Origin: Erodium maritimum
Lineage: Eukaryota > Streptophyta > Magnoliopsida > Geraniales > Geraniaceae
NCBI GenBank assembly: GCA_963921825.1
Contig: OY997593.1
Location: 64,464,039-64,528,038, forward strand
Length of the DNA: 64,000 nt
Direction: 5' to 3'
Below the pieces are notes generated by a model, which did no database searches, was not told the origin of the DNA, and was given only the letters and a program-made list of their open reading frames with translations. Both the position numbers and the translations under genes were made by a program. This document shows positions 45,308 to 56,235 of the stretch, piece after piece. Every line of letters begins with the position of its first letter. Position 1 is the first letter of the stretch.

Positions 45308-45351
45308 AGCAGAGTGGTGCAGCGGAAGCGTGGTGGGCCCAGAACCACAGG
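45308..45351 (+). pseudogene. Partial initiator tRNA-Met-like sequence (5' half)
   Basis: The 44 bases beginning AGCAGAGTGGTGCAGCGGAA match the first 45 bases of plant initiator tRNA-Met as I recall it at about 40 positions. They cover the 5' acceptor strand, D arm and anticodon arm, up to the variable loop. The anticodon CAT reads CAG and one C is missing from the anticodon stem side. The TPsiC arm and 3' acceptor strand are absent, so it is not a functional tRNA gene. It is in sense orientation with the retrotransposon. Confidence 0.7.
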
Positions 45352-46360
45352 CATCGCACTATTCCGTTTTCTTCTACCATTGCTGAGAAGTTGGGCTCAA
45401 GAGTAAAGCCTCAAGACGGCCGTTGTGTCGTGGCACCCCGGTCACGATTGAAGTGGTTGACTAGTACGAACCCTACATAAGAGATTAGAGTAGTTGACTG
45501 TTCTTGGTAGTCTTTTCGCGTGAACTAAAACCGTGTGAATTGTTAAGACCGGTAGGATACTCATACCGAAGGGGATTCCGGTATAGGACTTTTGGGACCA
45601 AGGATTTGGGTTGCTGTGATTGTCGATGCCTGTTAAGTGACTTATGTGACTTGAGGTGCGTAGTACAAGAGTTATTGGTGGCGCTGTGCAAGTTCGCACG
45701 TGTGGTCGGTTATGAGATAACCGTGGACTTGTCCGGTGAAATTGTTAGGTGACGGACACCAAGAGCATAATTGAGAAGAGTTATGTAATGTCGATTCACA
45801 GTTGTGTTAATTACGGTTTTCACCCGGGTGAAGGGCAAGCGCCCTTGGGTTGTCATGTTCGTCGTGGTGTAGGTTGTGTAGTATGGTATGTTGTGACTCA
45901 TACCCCGAGTGACAGAGAGATACCCGACCGAGGTACATGCCGGTTCAGTATGTGTGTTTTGAGTTTTGCTCCGTTGTGTGTGTCCCGGGAAGACCCCTAG
46001 ACTGGTGATGTTTTCGGTACAGTTTGAGCGAGCCGGTCGATGGGAGGCTGGTACTCTGTCTGGGAGACACTAGGTGGTAGTGTTTTGTTGTTTCGACTTG
46101 GGGTTTTGGATACACTTTAAGTGCGATATGAGAATTTTTTCGGCATGATACCTATACCGACGGACGATCCCGGTATAGGATATCTCGACCAAGCCGCGTG
46201 TGTCGGTGCGACGCTTCTACCAACGGAGGATTTCGGTATCGACTAACTGATTTGTGTGACTCCGGGAGTTGGGTGACAATGGACTGAGAGTTTTAATCGG
46301 ACGTTCCCTGAGATAGGGTCAAGTGAACGCGTTCGTTTTAAATTTCGGGGACAAAATTCC
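45352..46360 (+). other. Internal region of the nested element, 3' part, non-coding
   Basis: Recurrent CCGGTATAGG, GATACC and TACCCCGA-type words, like those of the LTR interiors, fill this segment. No open frame matches pol domains. Confidence 0.5.
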
Positions 46361-46376
46361 TTTAAGGGGGGTAGAC
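46361..46376 (+). other. Polypurine tract of the nested element
   Basis: TTTAAGGGGGGTAGAC directly precedes the 3' LTR start TGTAAAG, as expected for the plus-strand priming site. Confidence 0.82.
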
Positions 46377-49300
46377 TGTAAAGATCGGGAAAATTTAATA
46401 TTTAAATTATTAAATATTGACGTCGAGGTTGGGAACGAGTTTGATTTTAGAATCGAAATCAAAAAAAAGGAGGAAGCTGAAATTTTGGGTCTGCTCCAAA
46501 TAACCGGACCTGTGCCGAGCCAGGGCAAGGCCCGTTCAGCGCGCGCTTCAGGATCGGCACAAGGCCCACGAGCCCCAAAACCCTAGCTTTAAAACCCGAA
46601 TGTGTCGCTTCTCCTTCCACTGTAGCGCACAAACCCCGAGTCAGAGCACCTCCTCGTCGTTCCTCTCTCGAACCAGACCCCTCCGACCTCGATTCCGGCC
46701 TCGCCTTTCCTTCCTTCTTTCTTCTGCTTCCATCTCGTTCCCTCATTCGCTCTCAGCAACCCAGAAAGACCCAAGACTCTCCCCCTTCTTTTCGTCTTCT
46801 TCCTCGATTCCCAGAAACACAGCCGCCCTTGTCACGCCGAGCCTCGCCGTACCGAGCTCGTAAATCAGAAAGGTGAGCCTCTCCCGACCTAAGATCTGTC
46901 CTTCCCTCCCTTTCTCTTCTGGAAATCGGACAAGAACCGACGAGTTTGTCCGAGTTTTTGGCCGGAGAGGAGTCGCCGGAGTAGCGCGCGTCAGATCTGG
47001 GCTTCTCTACTCCGGTGAACCCTCACAACGCCAAATCTGGCCGGAGAAGCCTCAATCCCGTGCCAGATACCTTCTCCGTAGTCTACCCGAGCTTTAGACG
47101 CCTCCTTGCCGCCCAGAACCACCCTCGCCGTCGAGAACGAACCCCAAACCCTAGCTCCTCCCTCTCCAGAACTCGGCCAGACCAGGACAGGTCGGTTTTG
47201 GGCCAGGCCTTGGGCCAGTGGAGCTGGGTCGTTGGGCCAGTAGAGCTGGGTCATTGGGCCAGTAGGAGTGGGCCTTTGGTCCAGGACCAGTTTGGCTGGA
47301 TCTCGGGTCGGACCCTAGATCGGGTCTGGACTCTGGGTCGGGCTCGGACCGGGTTTGGACTCGGGTTTGGGCCTGGATCCGGGTCAGACTCGGGTAGGGC
47401 CGGGTAAGACCGGGTCAGACCAGCTTTTAAAATTAATTTAATTATTAAAATTAATTAATAAATGGGATTTAAAATTAGATTAATTACTTGGACTTTTGGA
47501 CAAAACGAACTATTGGATTTAATTATCTAATCTGAGAACCGTTACGGGTTGGACCGGGTTTTATACGTCCCCTTTATGTTAAACCAGGATGTTACCCCGA
47601 GCACGGAGAAGACCGGCGGGGCCAGGACGTCAGCAGTTAGGAGACGCAGATGTCGGCTCTTCAAGAGGTAGGGATTACCTCGAACCCGCTTTATTACGGT
47701 TTTATTAGAATGCATATAGGGAAACCTAATAAACAGGTTAAAGAACTAGTATGCATATAGGAAACGAACAACTAGCGTAGACGTATCAAACTGTGAACAT
47801 TTACGATTTCTGTCTTGGGAATTGCTGTGCTGGTAGAATCGGGCCATGTCGCGCCTGTAGGACTTGTGTGCTGAATTTATTTGTGTATGCCTTTGATGCT
47901 TGAACGGTTAATAAATAACAAACGCGAAAACGAGTAGAATTGACTAGAGAACGCATGATCAGTGATTTGAGTGCTTTTCCCTATTTTACTTGATATGTTG
48001 GATTGAGAATTTTTCGGGATACCGGTTAAGCCGGTGGGGTAACCACGTGGAGAGTGGTATCGGTAAGTGATGGTATGTGCATGTTGGCGGTGTTATTATT
48101 GAAACATGACTGTGGTTGTGAAAGTGATTGTGACTGTTCTGTGATAGTTGTATTGAGTGTGTCCGAGAGGGTGTCAGTAAGTGATGGTCAGTACGGAACA
48201 GTTGTGAGTGTAATTTAAGGGTCAAGGCATATTATATTCGGTGTGACATGTCTTTGCTATGAGTGGGCAAGTGTGCCGTGATTGTTTTGATGAGAATCAT
48301 TATTTGTGATATGGTCGGGTGAGTGATAGACCGACGTGATCGTGATTGTGGTGATGGTACAGTGATTACTTGTGGTTGTGATCCCGGTTGTGCGTGTGAT
48401 TGCTATTGTTTTGATGTGCGACCGGTAAAGTGTGAGAGAAGTACTTCCGTCAGGTGTATCGTACCTTCCGGCGCGTAATCGGTAAAATGTTGTGATTGTG
48501 GTACTTGGGTTACATGAGAAAGGTGATTTCCCTGCCTTCTGTTTATCTGTAAAACGCTGTGTTGAGCACCGCGAGAGAAGAGGCCGCGAAGAGGCGATTT
48601 CCCTGCCTTCCGTTTATCGGTAAAACGCTGTGTTGAGCACCGCGAGAGATGAGGCTGCGAAGACGCGATTTCCCCACCTTTCGTTTATCGGTAAAACGCT
48701 GTGTTGAGCACCGCGAGAGATGAGGCCGCGAAGAGGCGATTTCCCTGCCTTCCGTTTATCGGTAAAACGATGTGTTGAGCACCGCGAGAGATGAGGCCGC
48801 GAAGAGGCGATTTCCCTGCCTTCCGTGTATCGGTAAAATGTTGTGTTCTACGATGAGGTCGACCGCCTATCCCAACTTTGTGTTGGGGAAGTTGCGTACG
48901 GCTGCGCCGGGCCGAGAGGGTTGCTCCCTAGACCGTGCAAGGGTTACGATTGGTGTATTTGAGATTGCCTGGATTGATTGAGTATTGTTGTGTTGTGACT
49001 TTGTGTGTTCTTCTTTGTTATGAGTTGCGTGTGACCGTGAATGACTCGATTTGTTTGTCTTTTGGTGAATTCTTGTGTGTGGCTTCCGTGTAAGTTAAAG
49101 TGTCGTATTTGTGGTTGTCCTTAAGTCGTTTGTGTAGGGGCTTGGGATGTGGAATCTCGGGACAATTTGTGGTCGGGTAAAGTGAAGGTTGTTTAGGTTG
49201 GTTATTATGTTCTCGATTGTCGCTTTCTCATTTTAGTCGTTAGAAAAGTTAGCTTAGAAACGTAATTGGAAATCTAAACTGGATTGTTCCCTTCGTTGTG

Positions 49301-49894
49301 TGCCTTAGTCGATTGGATGGTGTTGCTTGGATTGTTTATGATTGTGCCTGTGAGTGTCGTTGACTACGTGTTGGGGAATTGTGGTTGGGTTGTTCTGTGG
49401 TGTGGCCTCAGGGTAGGCGTTGTGTGGAATCGGTTTTGGTATAGTTGGACTTTGAGTATCCGAGTTTAAAGAGGGGTCTCGGCTTTATTAGGTTTAAATG
49501 TCGTATTGTGTTAAAACCTTTATTATATTTTAAATTGTGGAAACACGTTTTGGTAAATTCGAGATAAGGAGGTTTTGATGGTTTTCCCTACTGAGCGTCA
49601 AGCTCACCCCCTATTTTATTGTGTTTTCTACATGTAGTGGTCATGACTTGGAGTAGAGGACATCGTAGAGCATGGGGCTAGCGAGGGTCCAGAGTTTTGT
49701 TTATTTATTTTTTTGTAGTGACGAAACGGTTATTTTGGACTTATGTATTTTATTGAGCGCGAGACTCAGATACTCTAACTCTGTTGTTTTATGCTTTATA
49801 CCTTTATCAGTTATTATTTATCTTAAATTGCTTTTATTTGAAATTCAATAAGTCGCGTCTCGGGTCCGGTCAATACCGGATTTAGGGCGTGACA
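46377..49894 (+). repeat. 3' LTR of the nested element, 3518 bp
   Basis: It starts TGTAAAGATCGGG and ends CCGGATTTAGGGCGTGACA. A CT-rich leader-like block (46590-46830) and a run of GGGTC/CGGGT repeats (about 47200-47420) match the layout of the solo LTR at 17004-19590. A 71-bp tandem repeat lies at 48523-48845, and CCTACTGAGCGTCAAGCTCA is near 49587. Confidence 0.88.
48523..48845 (+). repeat. 71-bp tandem repeat, about 4.5 copies
   Basis: Units start at 48523, 48594, 48665, 48736 and 48807, exactly 71 apart. Each contains GCGATTTCCCTGCCTTCCGT, ATCGGTAAAACG and GAGCACCGCGAGAG. It lies inside the 3518-bp LTR. Confidence 0.93.
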
Positions 49895-49899
49895 GGAGC

Positions 49900-50200
49900 T
49901 CCGATGATTTGTGATCCTTGAGAACATTTCCGGGAGTCCCGATGATATGTGTCTCCTCTGGATCGAGGGGCATTCCGGTATGATGCGCTGGTCGTGTGTG
50001 GAGCGGAGTTTGTGGTTTTGCACCCCGATGATATGTGTTCCTTTGAGGACATTTCCGGGAGGATGTCTTGTTTCACCCCGATGATATGTGTTCCTTTGGA
50101 GGCACTTCCGTGAGCCCCGATGATATGTGTTCCTTGTGGGATTATTTCCGGGAGCCCCGATGATATGTGTCCCATCGTGACCGAGGGGCATTCCGATACG
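49900..50200 (+). repeat. Irregular short repeats (CCCCGATGATATGTG type) in the outer LTR
   Basis: Six or more copies of CCCCGATGATATGTGTTCC are each followed by a TTTCCGGGAG-like end, at uneven spacing. Related units occur at 42730-43050 on the other side of the nested element and in the LTRs at 29820-29960 and 56800-57080. Confidence 0.75.
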
Positions 50201-50760
50201 ATGTGTTGGTTTGTGTGTGGATCGAAGTCCAACTGTTTAAATTATCTATATTACAATATCCTTGTGTTTCCTTAGTTAGTTCTATTGGCGAATAAACCGT
50301 TTTCCCGTTAAGCTCCTTTGAGTTACTGTTTTATTAAGCATTGTAGTTCTTGTTGATCTCTGATTGTGGTGTCTTTTGGATAATCGTACTAATTAGAACT
50401 TTTGTTGTAAAAGCGGGAGTTTTTTTACTTTACTACTTTTTCCTACTGAGCGTAAGCTCACCCCCTTCTTGTTTACTGTTTATACAGGTTTCCTTGATGA
50501 GTAGACCTAGAGATGGTCCCAGGGCTGGGGAGTTCCCTGAGGTTTCGGGAGATTTTATGTTTTAGAGACGTACTGCCCTTTGTATCAAACTTTATTTTTT
50601 GTTATTCTGTTGGAGCGAGCGGTTGACTCTTAACTTTGAATTTGAATTGAGTTTTTCGCGGAGATTTCATTATTAAATTTCTTTTTAGTTATTATTTAAT
50701 TATTATTCCTAGTTCACGTCTCGAGTCCGGTTAAAATCGGATTTGGGGCGTGACACAAAA

Positions 50761-52006
50761 TATATTCGTGACTAATCTTGATAGAAAGCCCTTGAAAAAA
50801 CAAAAAATTTAGCACAAGTTCGAAGCTAATCGGAGTTCAAACGAAGCGAAAAAAATTAAATTAGTAAATTGGTAAAAGCAAATAATATGATAATTTTACT
50901 AAATTAGTGAGTCATTTTTAAAAGTGATGATTTCGATGGATTATCATGATTATTAGGTTAAGAGAGTTTTTATTTGATTTCTATTTATGTTCCTTTGACT
51001 AGCATATAATAAATAAAGTACGTACAGTAAAGATGTAGCATTACAGAGTCTTTCCATATATTTATTGACGTTGGATGAGAAAATTTAATTAATTTCTGAA
51101 AGGACAGTAGCAGTCAGAGCAGTCGCGATTAATAAATCAAATTTCAATGTTTTCAATGACTGATGAAGCTCCAGCAAAGAGCATCTTACCTATTATTTAG
51201 ACATAGCACGACAATTAAATATACACCCTATTCAGTTTATGAATTTTGTCTATTTACGAGACTCTGGCCCCACAGTAACGGATATATAAAATTTAGTGCA
51301 ATTAAGGTGACGTGGCTGCAAAATGAGTAAAAAGTAATGGAACTAGAACGACGACGTATAGGCTCGTATCGAGACACGAATGAAAATGCAGCGCTTTTGT
51401 GGACCCCGAGTCTGTCTTAAAGGGGACAAACTGAATCCCACGTTATTTTTAATCTCTTCCTCCGTCAAAACATCTTATCTACTATGACTAACATTAATTA
51501 ATATGTAATTATAAATAAAGCAGATTCCTAGTTCGCGCGTGTAGGTGCAGGCGTAGAGTGGGCGAGTGAGCCATTTCGAGAGATCAGAGATGTAACTGAA
51601 ACGGTAAAATGGGAGATATTTTACTCTTTTTCACTGTTACTGTCTCCACTTTGCCCATCCTGGTTGGTCTTGGTTGAGTTGACCTATAAAACCTGACTCA
51701 ATAGTCTATTGGCACACTAAAATTACCGACCCGTGACAGGGGCATTAACAAGTGTCAATAGCCTTTCACGTCGTCATCATCAGCAGTTGATTGGTAATCT
51801 AAAAACTATTTACAGAGCGAGAGAGAGGAATGGTAGCTGAAAACTCATTTACAGTCAAATGTCTTTCTCGGTTGATTCGAGAATCATGTCAAAGATACCG
51901 GAAAGTTACCTCCGAACCCACAATCAGCTCTACTGGACCCTCCAATTTTCCCGCCTTTTTTGGTTGTTGTCTCGGAATTGAAGAGCAGCACGCCAGCTCT
52001 TTGTGC
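50761..52006. other. Intergenic region between the LTR nest and the MAKR gene
   Basis: The first 100 bases are the continuing AT-rich tandem repeat. The rest is AT-rich and shows no gene or element ends. The right end holds the 3' UTR of the MAKR gene. Confidence 0.5.
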
Positions 52007-53494
52007 TCACGCCACGCCATCTTCTTTGAACGATATCCTTGACTTGTTGTCGGCACCACCACCGCCAGGGATTTTCTCCTCCGATGGCTCGCTCGCGCTC
52101 CGCCGTAGCACCGACGATTCTGAATCTGTGATTAACGTTAACACTCTGTTAATTGTTGATTAGAAACTTCTTAATCCTAACTAGTGGTTAATCGGATCGG
52201 GTGATGTACCTCTGGAAGCATTGAATGATCTCTTGCAGTGGAGTATGGCGCTCTGGATCCCATCCTGTTGCTGCAGCAGCGAATCGTCTCTCCTTTTTGA
52301 TATCACCGGCCCCGGCGGCGCCGCCGCCACAGCCGACGACGCGGAGCGGCTTTTCCCCAAATGCTTGCAAACCTCCCTTAACCCTGCCGGTATGTTCACC
52401 TGTTTGTGGGTCTTGGCGGTCGAAGGAGCTGTACTTTCTGTTGCGTCCGTTAACGGTTTTGTATTCTTCTCGGTCGACGCGGCAGGTCTCGGTGTGGGCA
52501 TTGGTTTCTGAGCCTCCGTCGACGGCGGAGCCTGTGCAGGTTTGGGGCCGGAGCCTGAGTTTAGCTGGCCGGAGAACCTCAGCTTGTCACCGTACCTCTT
52601 GGAAACGCGGACGTAAAGGGGCTTCACCTTTTTTAGATACTTTTGCATTACGTCTTTGGAAAACCGTTTCTCGTCGGAGGAGGCGAGTTCTTCTGAAGGC
52701 GCGGCGGCGCTGCTCTGTTTCTGCGAGGCGGTGGGCTTGTTTGTGGAGGAGGTTCTGGCGGTGCTGTTGTCTCTTGTGAAGAGCGACATAATGGGCACTT
52801 CCTCCACCTTGAACTTCACCGTTAAGAGCTTCTTCTCCTTGCTCTCCGCCGCCGTGGCCTGCGGCGGCTTCTGCTTTTTCGGAGAAGAAGAGCGAGTAGG
52901 CTCTGTTTTTTCTGCAACACTCTGTTTCGATTTTTTGAAACCCAACATCATGACCCGAAACTTGGTTGCTGATTTCAGCAACGAGACAGGGAACTGTGGG
53001 GGCTTGGAGCTGTTGGGCTCGGCGCCGATATTGCTTAGCGCGAGCGAGGAGGGCTCGACGGGGACGAGCCGGCCCTTGAAGAACAAATCGTCGGAAGGTG
53101 AAAGAGCCAGGTTCGGGTCGGCCCGGTCGTTGCTGGATCCCGAAGACAGCGTGAAGTTGAACTCACGCTCACCGTCCGTACCACCACCGTCAGAATCATC
53201 GTCCTCCTCCCCCTCCTCGCCGTTTTCGGCGCAGGTACTGACATTGTCCTCTTCATTCCCGTGCTCTTCCTCTTCGTCCTTATCCTCTGTTTCGTCCTCA
53301 TCATCCGGAACAGCAAACTCCAAGTCGAAGAAGGGGCCGTCGTCGTTGCCCTCATCGTCGGAGTCCACCGCGTCGCGGGAGACGGCGGTGACGATAGTGG
53401 TGGTGCCGGAAGTTTCGCGGCAGTCGGAAGAGGCGGAAACCGGCGTTCCACCTCCACCGCCTCGCCAGTACTTGAGCAAGCTGAAAGCTTCCAT
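52007..53494 (-). CDS. Membrane-associated kinase regulator (MAKR family), two exons
   Basis: This predicts a 467-residue MAKR protein, the family related to BKI1 that binds receptor-like kinases at the plasma membrane and tunes their signalling (auxin, CLE and brassinosteroid-linked pathways in Arabidopsis). Exon 1 is 53494-52210, the intron is 52209-52126 (GT-AG, 84 bp, phase 1) and exon 2 is 52125-52007. Reading through the intron would give a wrong 437-residue end; splicing gives the family ending SRDSESSVLRRSASEPSEEK. Other signatures are MEAFSLLKYWRGGG (1-14), GPFFDLEF (53-60), a long acidic stretch (about 45-110), KVKPLYVRVSKRYGDKLRFS (289-308) and DGIQSAILHCKRSFNAS (411-427). Lys/Arg-rich segments could hold the protein to the membrane. 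The exact paralogue is not certain. Confidence 0.93.
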
Positions 53495-55500
53495 GGTGGG
53501 GAGAGCCAGAATAGAAGAGATTGGTGAGCTTAGGTTGTGCTTTTAGGGAGGAAGTGATGAAGGGGAAGGAAACAGGGTAAAAGGGAAAAGCAAGGTTAGA
53601 GAGAGGTTTTAATGGAGATGGCCAAGGACAAGGTACTAAAAATGGAGTGACAGAGAGTGCAGAGCTTTTCACAGAGAGAGAGAGCTTTGCATTTACAAGT
53701 TTGTCCGATAGCGAGGTGGAGGAGGAGGGCGTTGAATAAGCGGTCAGATATACGTGTGGACTCTACAGACTACAGAGTCAGAGTGACCAATATTTATTTC
53801 ATTTTTAATTTATTCAATTCAATTTTACCCACATATGGTAATCACGTGACAGGTTTACTATTTTCTACCAATTACACGCCACTGAATACTGTAATCACGT
53901 GATAAGTTCAACAGGTGAAAATGTAGTGGGCCCCGGTTTGGTCCTCACTTCTCATTACCGCACACCAGTAAAAGAACAGACTTGATTACTTGAAAGGTAA
54001 AAAGAGTAAAGACTGGAACAGAGCAGTGATCCGGGTCGGGTCGTATATGTGAATGGGGCGGAGACAATCAGTCCGGGGTTAGAACCGCTTAACTTGTTTT
54101 AGAGGGTGATTTTCCGACCGTAACTAAACTGATGTCACATGATCCCAGTAATAAAAATCACGTGGCATACATGCAGGGGAGTGGTCCTACACCTGCCTAC
54201 CTCTGTACTCAATCTAACTCTAATTGAATGGAAAGAGCCCCACTTCAATGTCCCATTACATTTGATAAAAGTTTTGTTGACCTACATGGCTCCATATATT
54301 TACTTTCATCCGTGCTACTTTGTCGGATATGTATGTGTAGAATGTAGGGTTGGATTCATCTACAAATATCCATCAAATGTGTAATTGTAAATCATTGGTA
54401 ATAGTTGGGTTAATACAATCAACAATCGGTCAAGGTTTTGTTAGATTTATTTTATTTTGTAAACCTTGATTTTTTATGCCCTTAATTTTATATTTACACA
54501 ACATAAAAAGTATTTTGTATGTAAACCTGTATAAGATTGTAGGGTTATAAACAGATCGGATATCTTGTTCGTAAGTCATTTAAAAATCCTGTCCGGATCA
54601 TCTGGATCCATATTTTCATGTTTGGACCTTGTTTAAATGAACCTTAAAATTATGGGTTTTGTTCTTCCAAGTACGGGACGGATCAAAATGGTTCCAAATT
54701 TTATCGGGACCCTAAACACAAATTGTATTAAAATCGAATTAACATGTTTGAAATCAAATTAACATAGGATCATACTATTTTTTTCAAATAAAATTATTTT
54801 AGCGGTGACTCAAAATCATATTGTATTAAAATCAAATTAATATGCATGAAATAAAATTAATAGTGAAGCAAACTATTATGCTTAAAATAAAACTAAAATG
54901 CTTCAAATTATTGGTGAATCAAACTAGTTTTTTCAACATAATACGTATTACAATCAATTGCATAACATAACAGTGAATTGAACTACTTAGTCAATAGTTT
55001 ACCATATTAAACTCCATATATAAGATAACTAAGTACATGATATGTTTTGGACCGGTTCAGATAATGCCCAAAACCCGCTGGGTCTTAATTATGGGATTAA
55101 CAACCGTATCCAGAACTACCGTGTACCCGGAATTACGGATCATATTTTACTAAAAAGCCCTTACTCTTCACTAAAAAGTGCTGTTTTTTGCAGTCAACAA
55201 ATCAATTGCATCTCATCCATCCATTCTTAAAATGAATGACTTGGATTGGTTCACACGGTTTTTACGTTCAGGAGTGGTTTCTATTTGATTTTTCCTCCTA
55301 AAATATTAACTTCATTCATTAATTGGTGTTACACTTATGCGTATATAACTCTTTTCTTCTATTAGTTGTTGTTTGATGATGTTGAATTCATTATTTTACT
55401 CAAATTCTTAATTATCATGTGAGAGCTTAAAAATTATGGGATGTGATGAAAGAGATCGAGCAATAGAAACAAGTAAGTTGTAGTCTTTCACATTACGTAC
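53495..55500. other. MAKR 5' flank and AT-rich intergenic region
   Basis: Just upstream of the start codon the minus strand is CT-rich (CTCTCTCTCTCTGTG near 53690), a probable 5' UTR. Beyond that the sequence is AT-rich. A segment at about 54530-55140 is richer in CCGG/GGACC words, somewhat like MITE interiors, but I found no matching ends. Confidence 0.45.
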
Positions 55501-56235
55501 AAAATCATAATCACTTGCATCTAAATTGTTTCTCTCTCTAAAAAAACTTATCTCGAAAAACCCCAGCCGTAACGCTAGTATGGCCTCCTATTGTCGGCGT
55601 GCGCTTTCGACCCTTGTGGCCAAGTGGTCGACAGTGGCTCATTTCCTTTTCCTTCTCCCTCTTTTTCTTTTTTTGGCTCTTTCTCTTTATTGGTCTATCA
55701 TCTCTCGATGATGGTTTGTTCTTCTCCACCCACCTTGAACTTTTCCCCTTCGCCTCGAGTTTTGCCTCACACTCCTCTCTTTTCTCTGTTTAGTGGAGGA
55801 TCCAAGTAGGTTGTGGAAAACTCTACATCTTGATCGATATGGGTGTTGGCTCTGGTTGGTTACTTGTGGGGTAACCTAGTAGTGTGCAATGGTTGATTTT
55901 GGGGGTTGTCGTGGTGGATATCGTGTTATTCAGTCTCTGGCCCCTTTCTTTATGGCAAGTAGCTAGACTCGAACTGGACAAATCTTCTTTTCGTCTTCCG
56001 GTGGAAAAAATCGAATCTGGTGGTGTCCACCTCGAGGTATGCCATATCGATTCAAATAGTTTGTGGTCGTGTTCGTTGTGGATCTATGGCGTTGTGGCCC
56101 GTCCTCCTCCCTAGTGAGTCTCTTCTTCCTTGTGCTTTCGGCCAATAGTTCTCTTGTTCCCCAACCTTTTGGTTGTCGGGGTCTCTCGGAGTGTTGGTGG
56201 TAGCCACCCTATTTCTGGTTTGTTTGAGCTATGTT
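55501..56235 (+). mobile_element. Probable LINE-like retroposon, left part, interrupted by a solo LTR
   Basis: It begins near AACCCCAGCCGTAACG and is T- and G-rich, like the bodies of the other retroposons here. It is broken at 56235 by the solo LTR and resumes at 58916. Small frames at 55526-55809 have no known domain. The assignment rests on style only. Confidence 0.3.

Larger units (their letters stand above)
43052..49894 (+). mobile_element. Nested non-autonomous LTR retrotransposon (complete ends)
   Basis: The 5-bp target duplication GGAGC flanks the element exactly (43047-43051 and 49895-49899). It has a 5' LTR (43052-43389), primer site, a 3-kb internal region, polypurine tract and a 3' LTR (46377-49894). 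The internal region shows no reverse transcriptase, integrase or intact gag, so it would have needed proteins from a relative. The polypurine end (GGGGACAAAATTCC...AAGGGGGGTAGAC) is in the style of chromovirus-type gypsy elements; that placement is a guess. Confidence 0.9.
40739..50755 (+). mobile_element. Solo LTR split by a complete nested LTR element
   Basis: It starts TGTAAGAACCGCCCCC and ends GGATTTGGGGCGTGACA, with a perfect 5-bp target duplication CAAAA (40734-40738 and 50756-50760). LTR sequence occupies 40739-43051 and 49895-50755 (about 3.17 kb). The middle is the nested element at 43052-49894. There is no internal region of its own, so it is a solo LTR. A plausible CCTACTGAGCGTAAGCTCAC block near 50441 is shared with the LTRs at 27926 and 17004. 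Confidence 0.9.

Noticed and set aside
45308-45351. Functional initiator tRNA gene
   Set aside because: Only the 5' half is present, the anticodon is changed, and the TPsiC arm and 3' acceptor strand are missing.
44635-45354. 239-codon minus-strand open frame
   Set aside because: It runs antisense to the internal region of the nested LTR element and overlaps the tRNA-like fragment; no known family is visible, so it is treated as a chance frame.
48523-48845. CRISPR-like array
   Set aside because: The whole 71-bp unit repeats without unique spacers, and it lies in a plant LTR.
52225-53546. Long plus-strand frames opposite the MAKR gene
   Set aside because: They are antisense shadows of a GC-rich, low-complexity coding exon; the minus-strand protein has clear family motifs.
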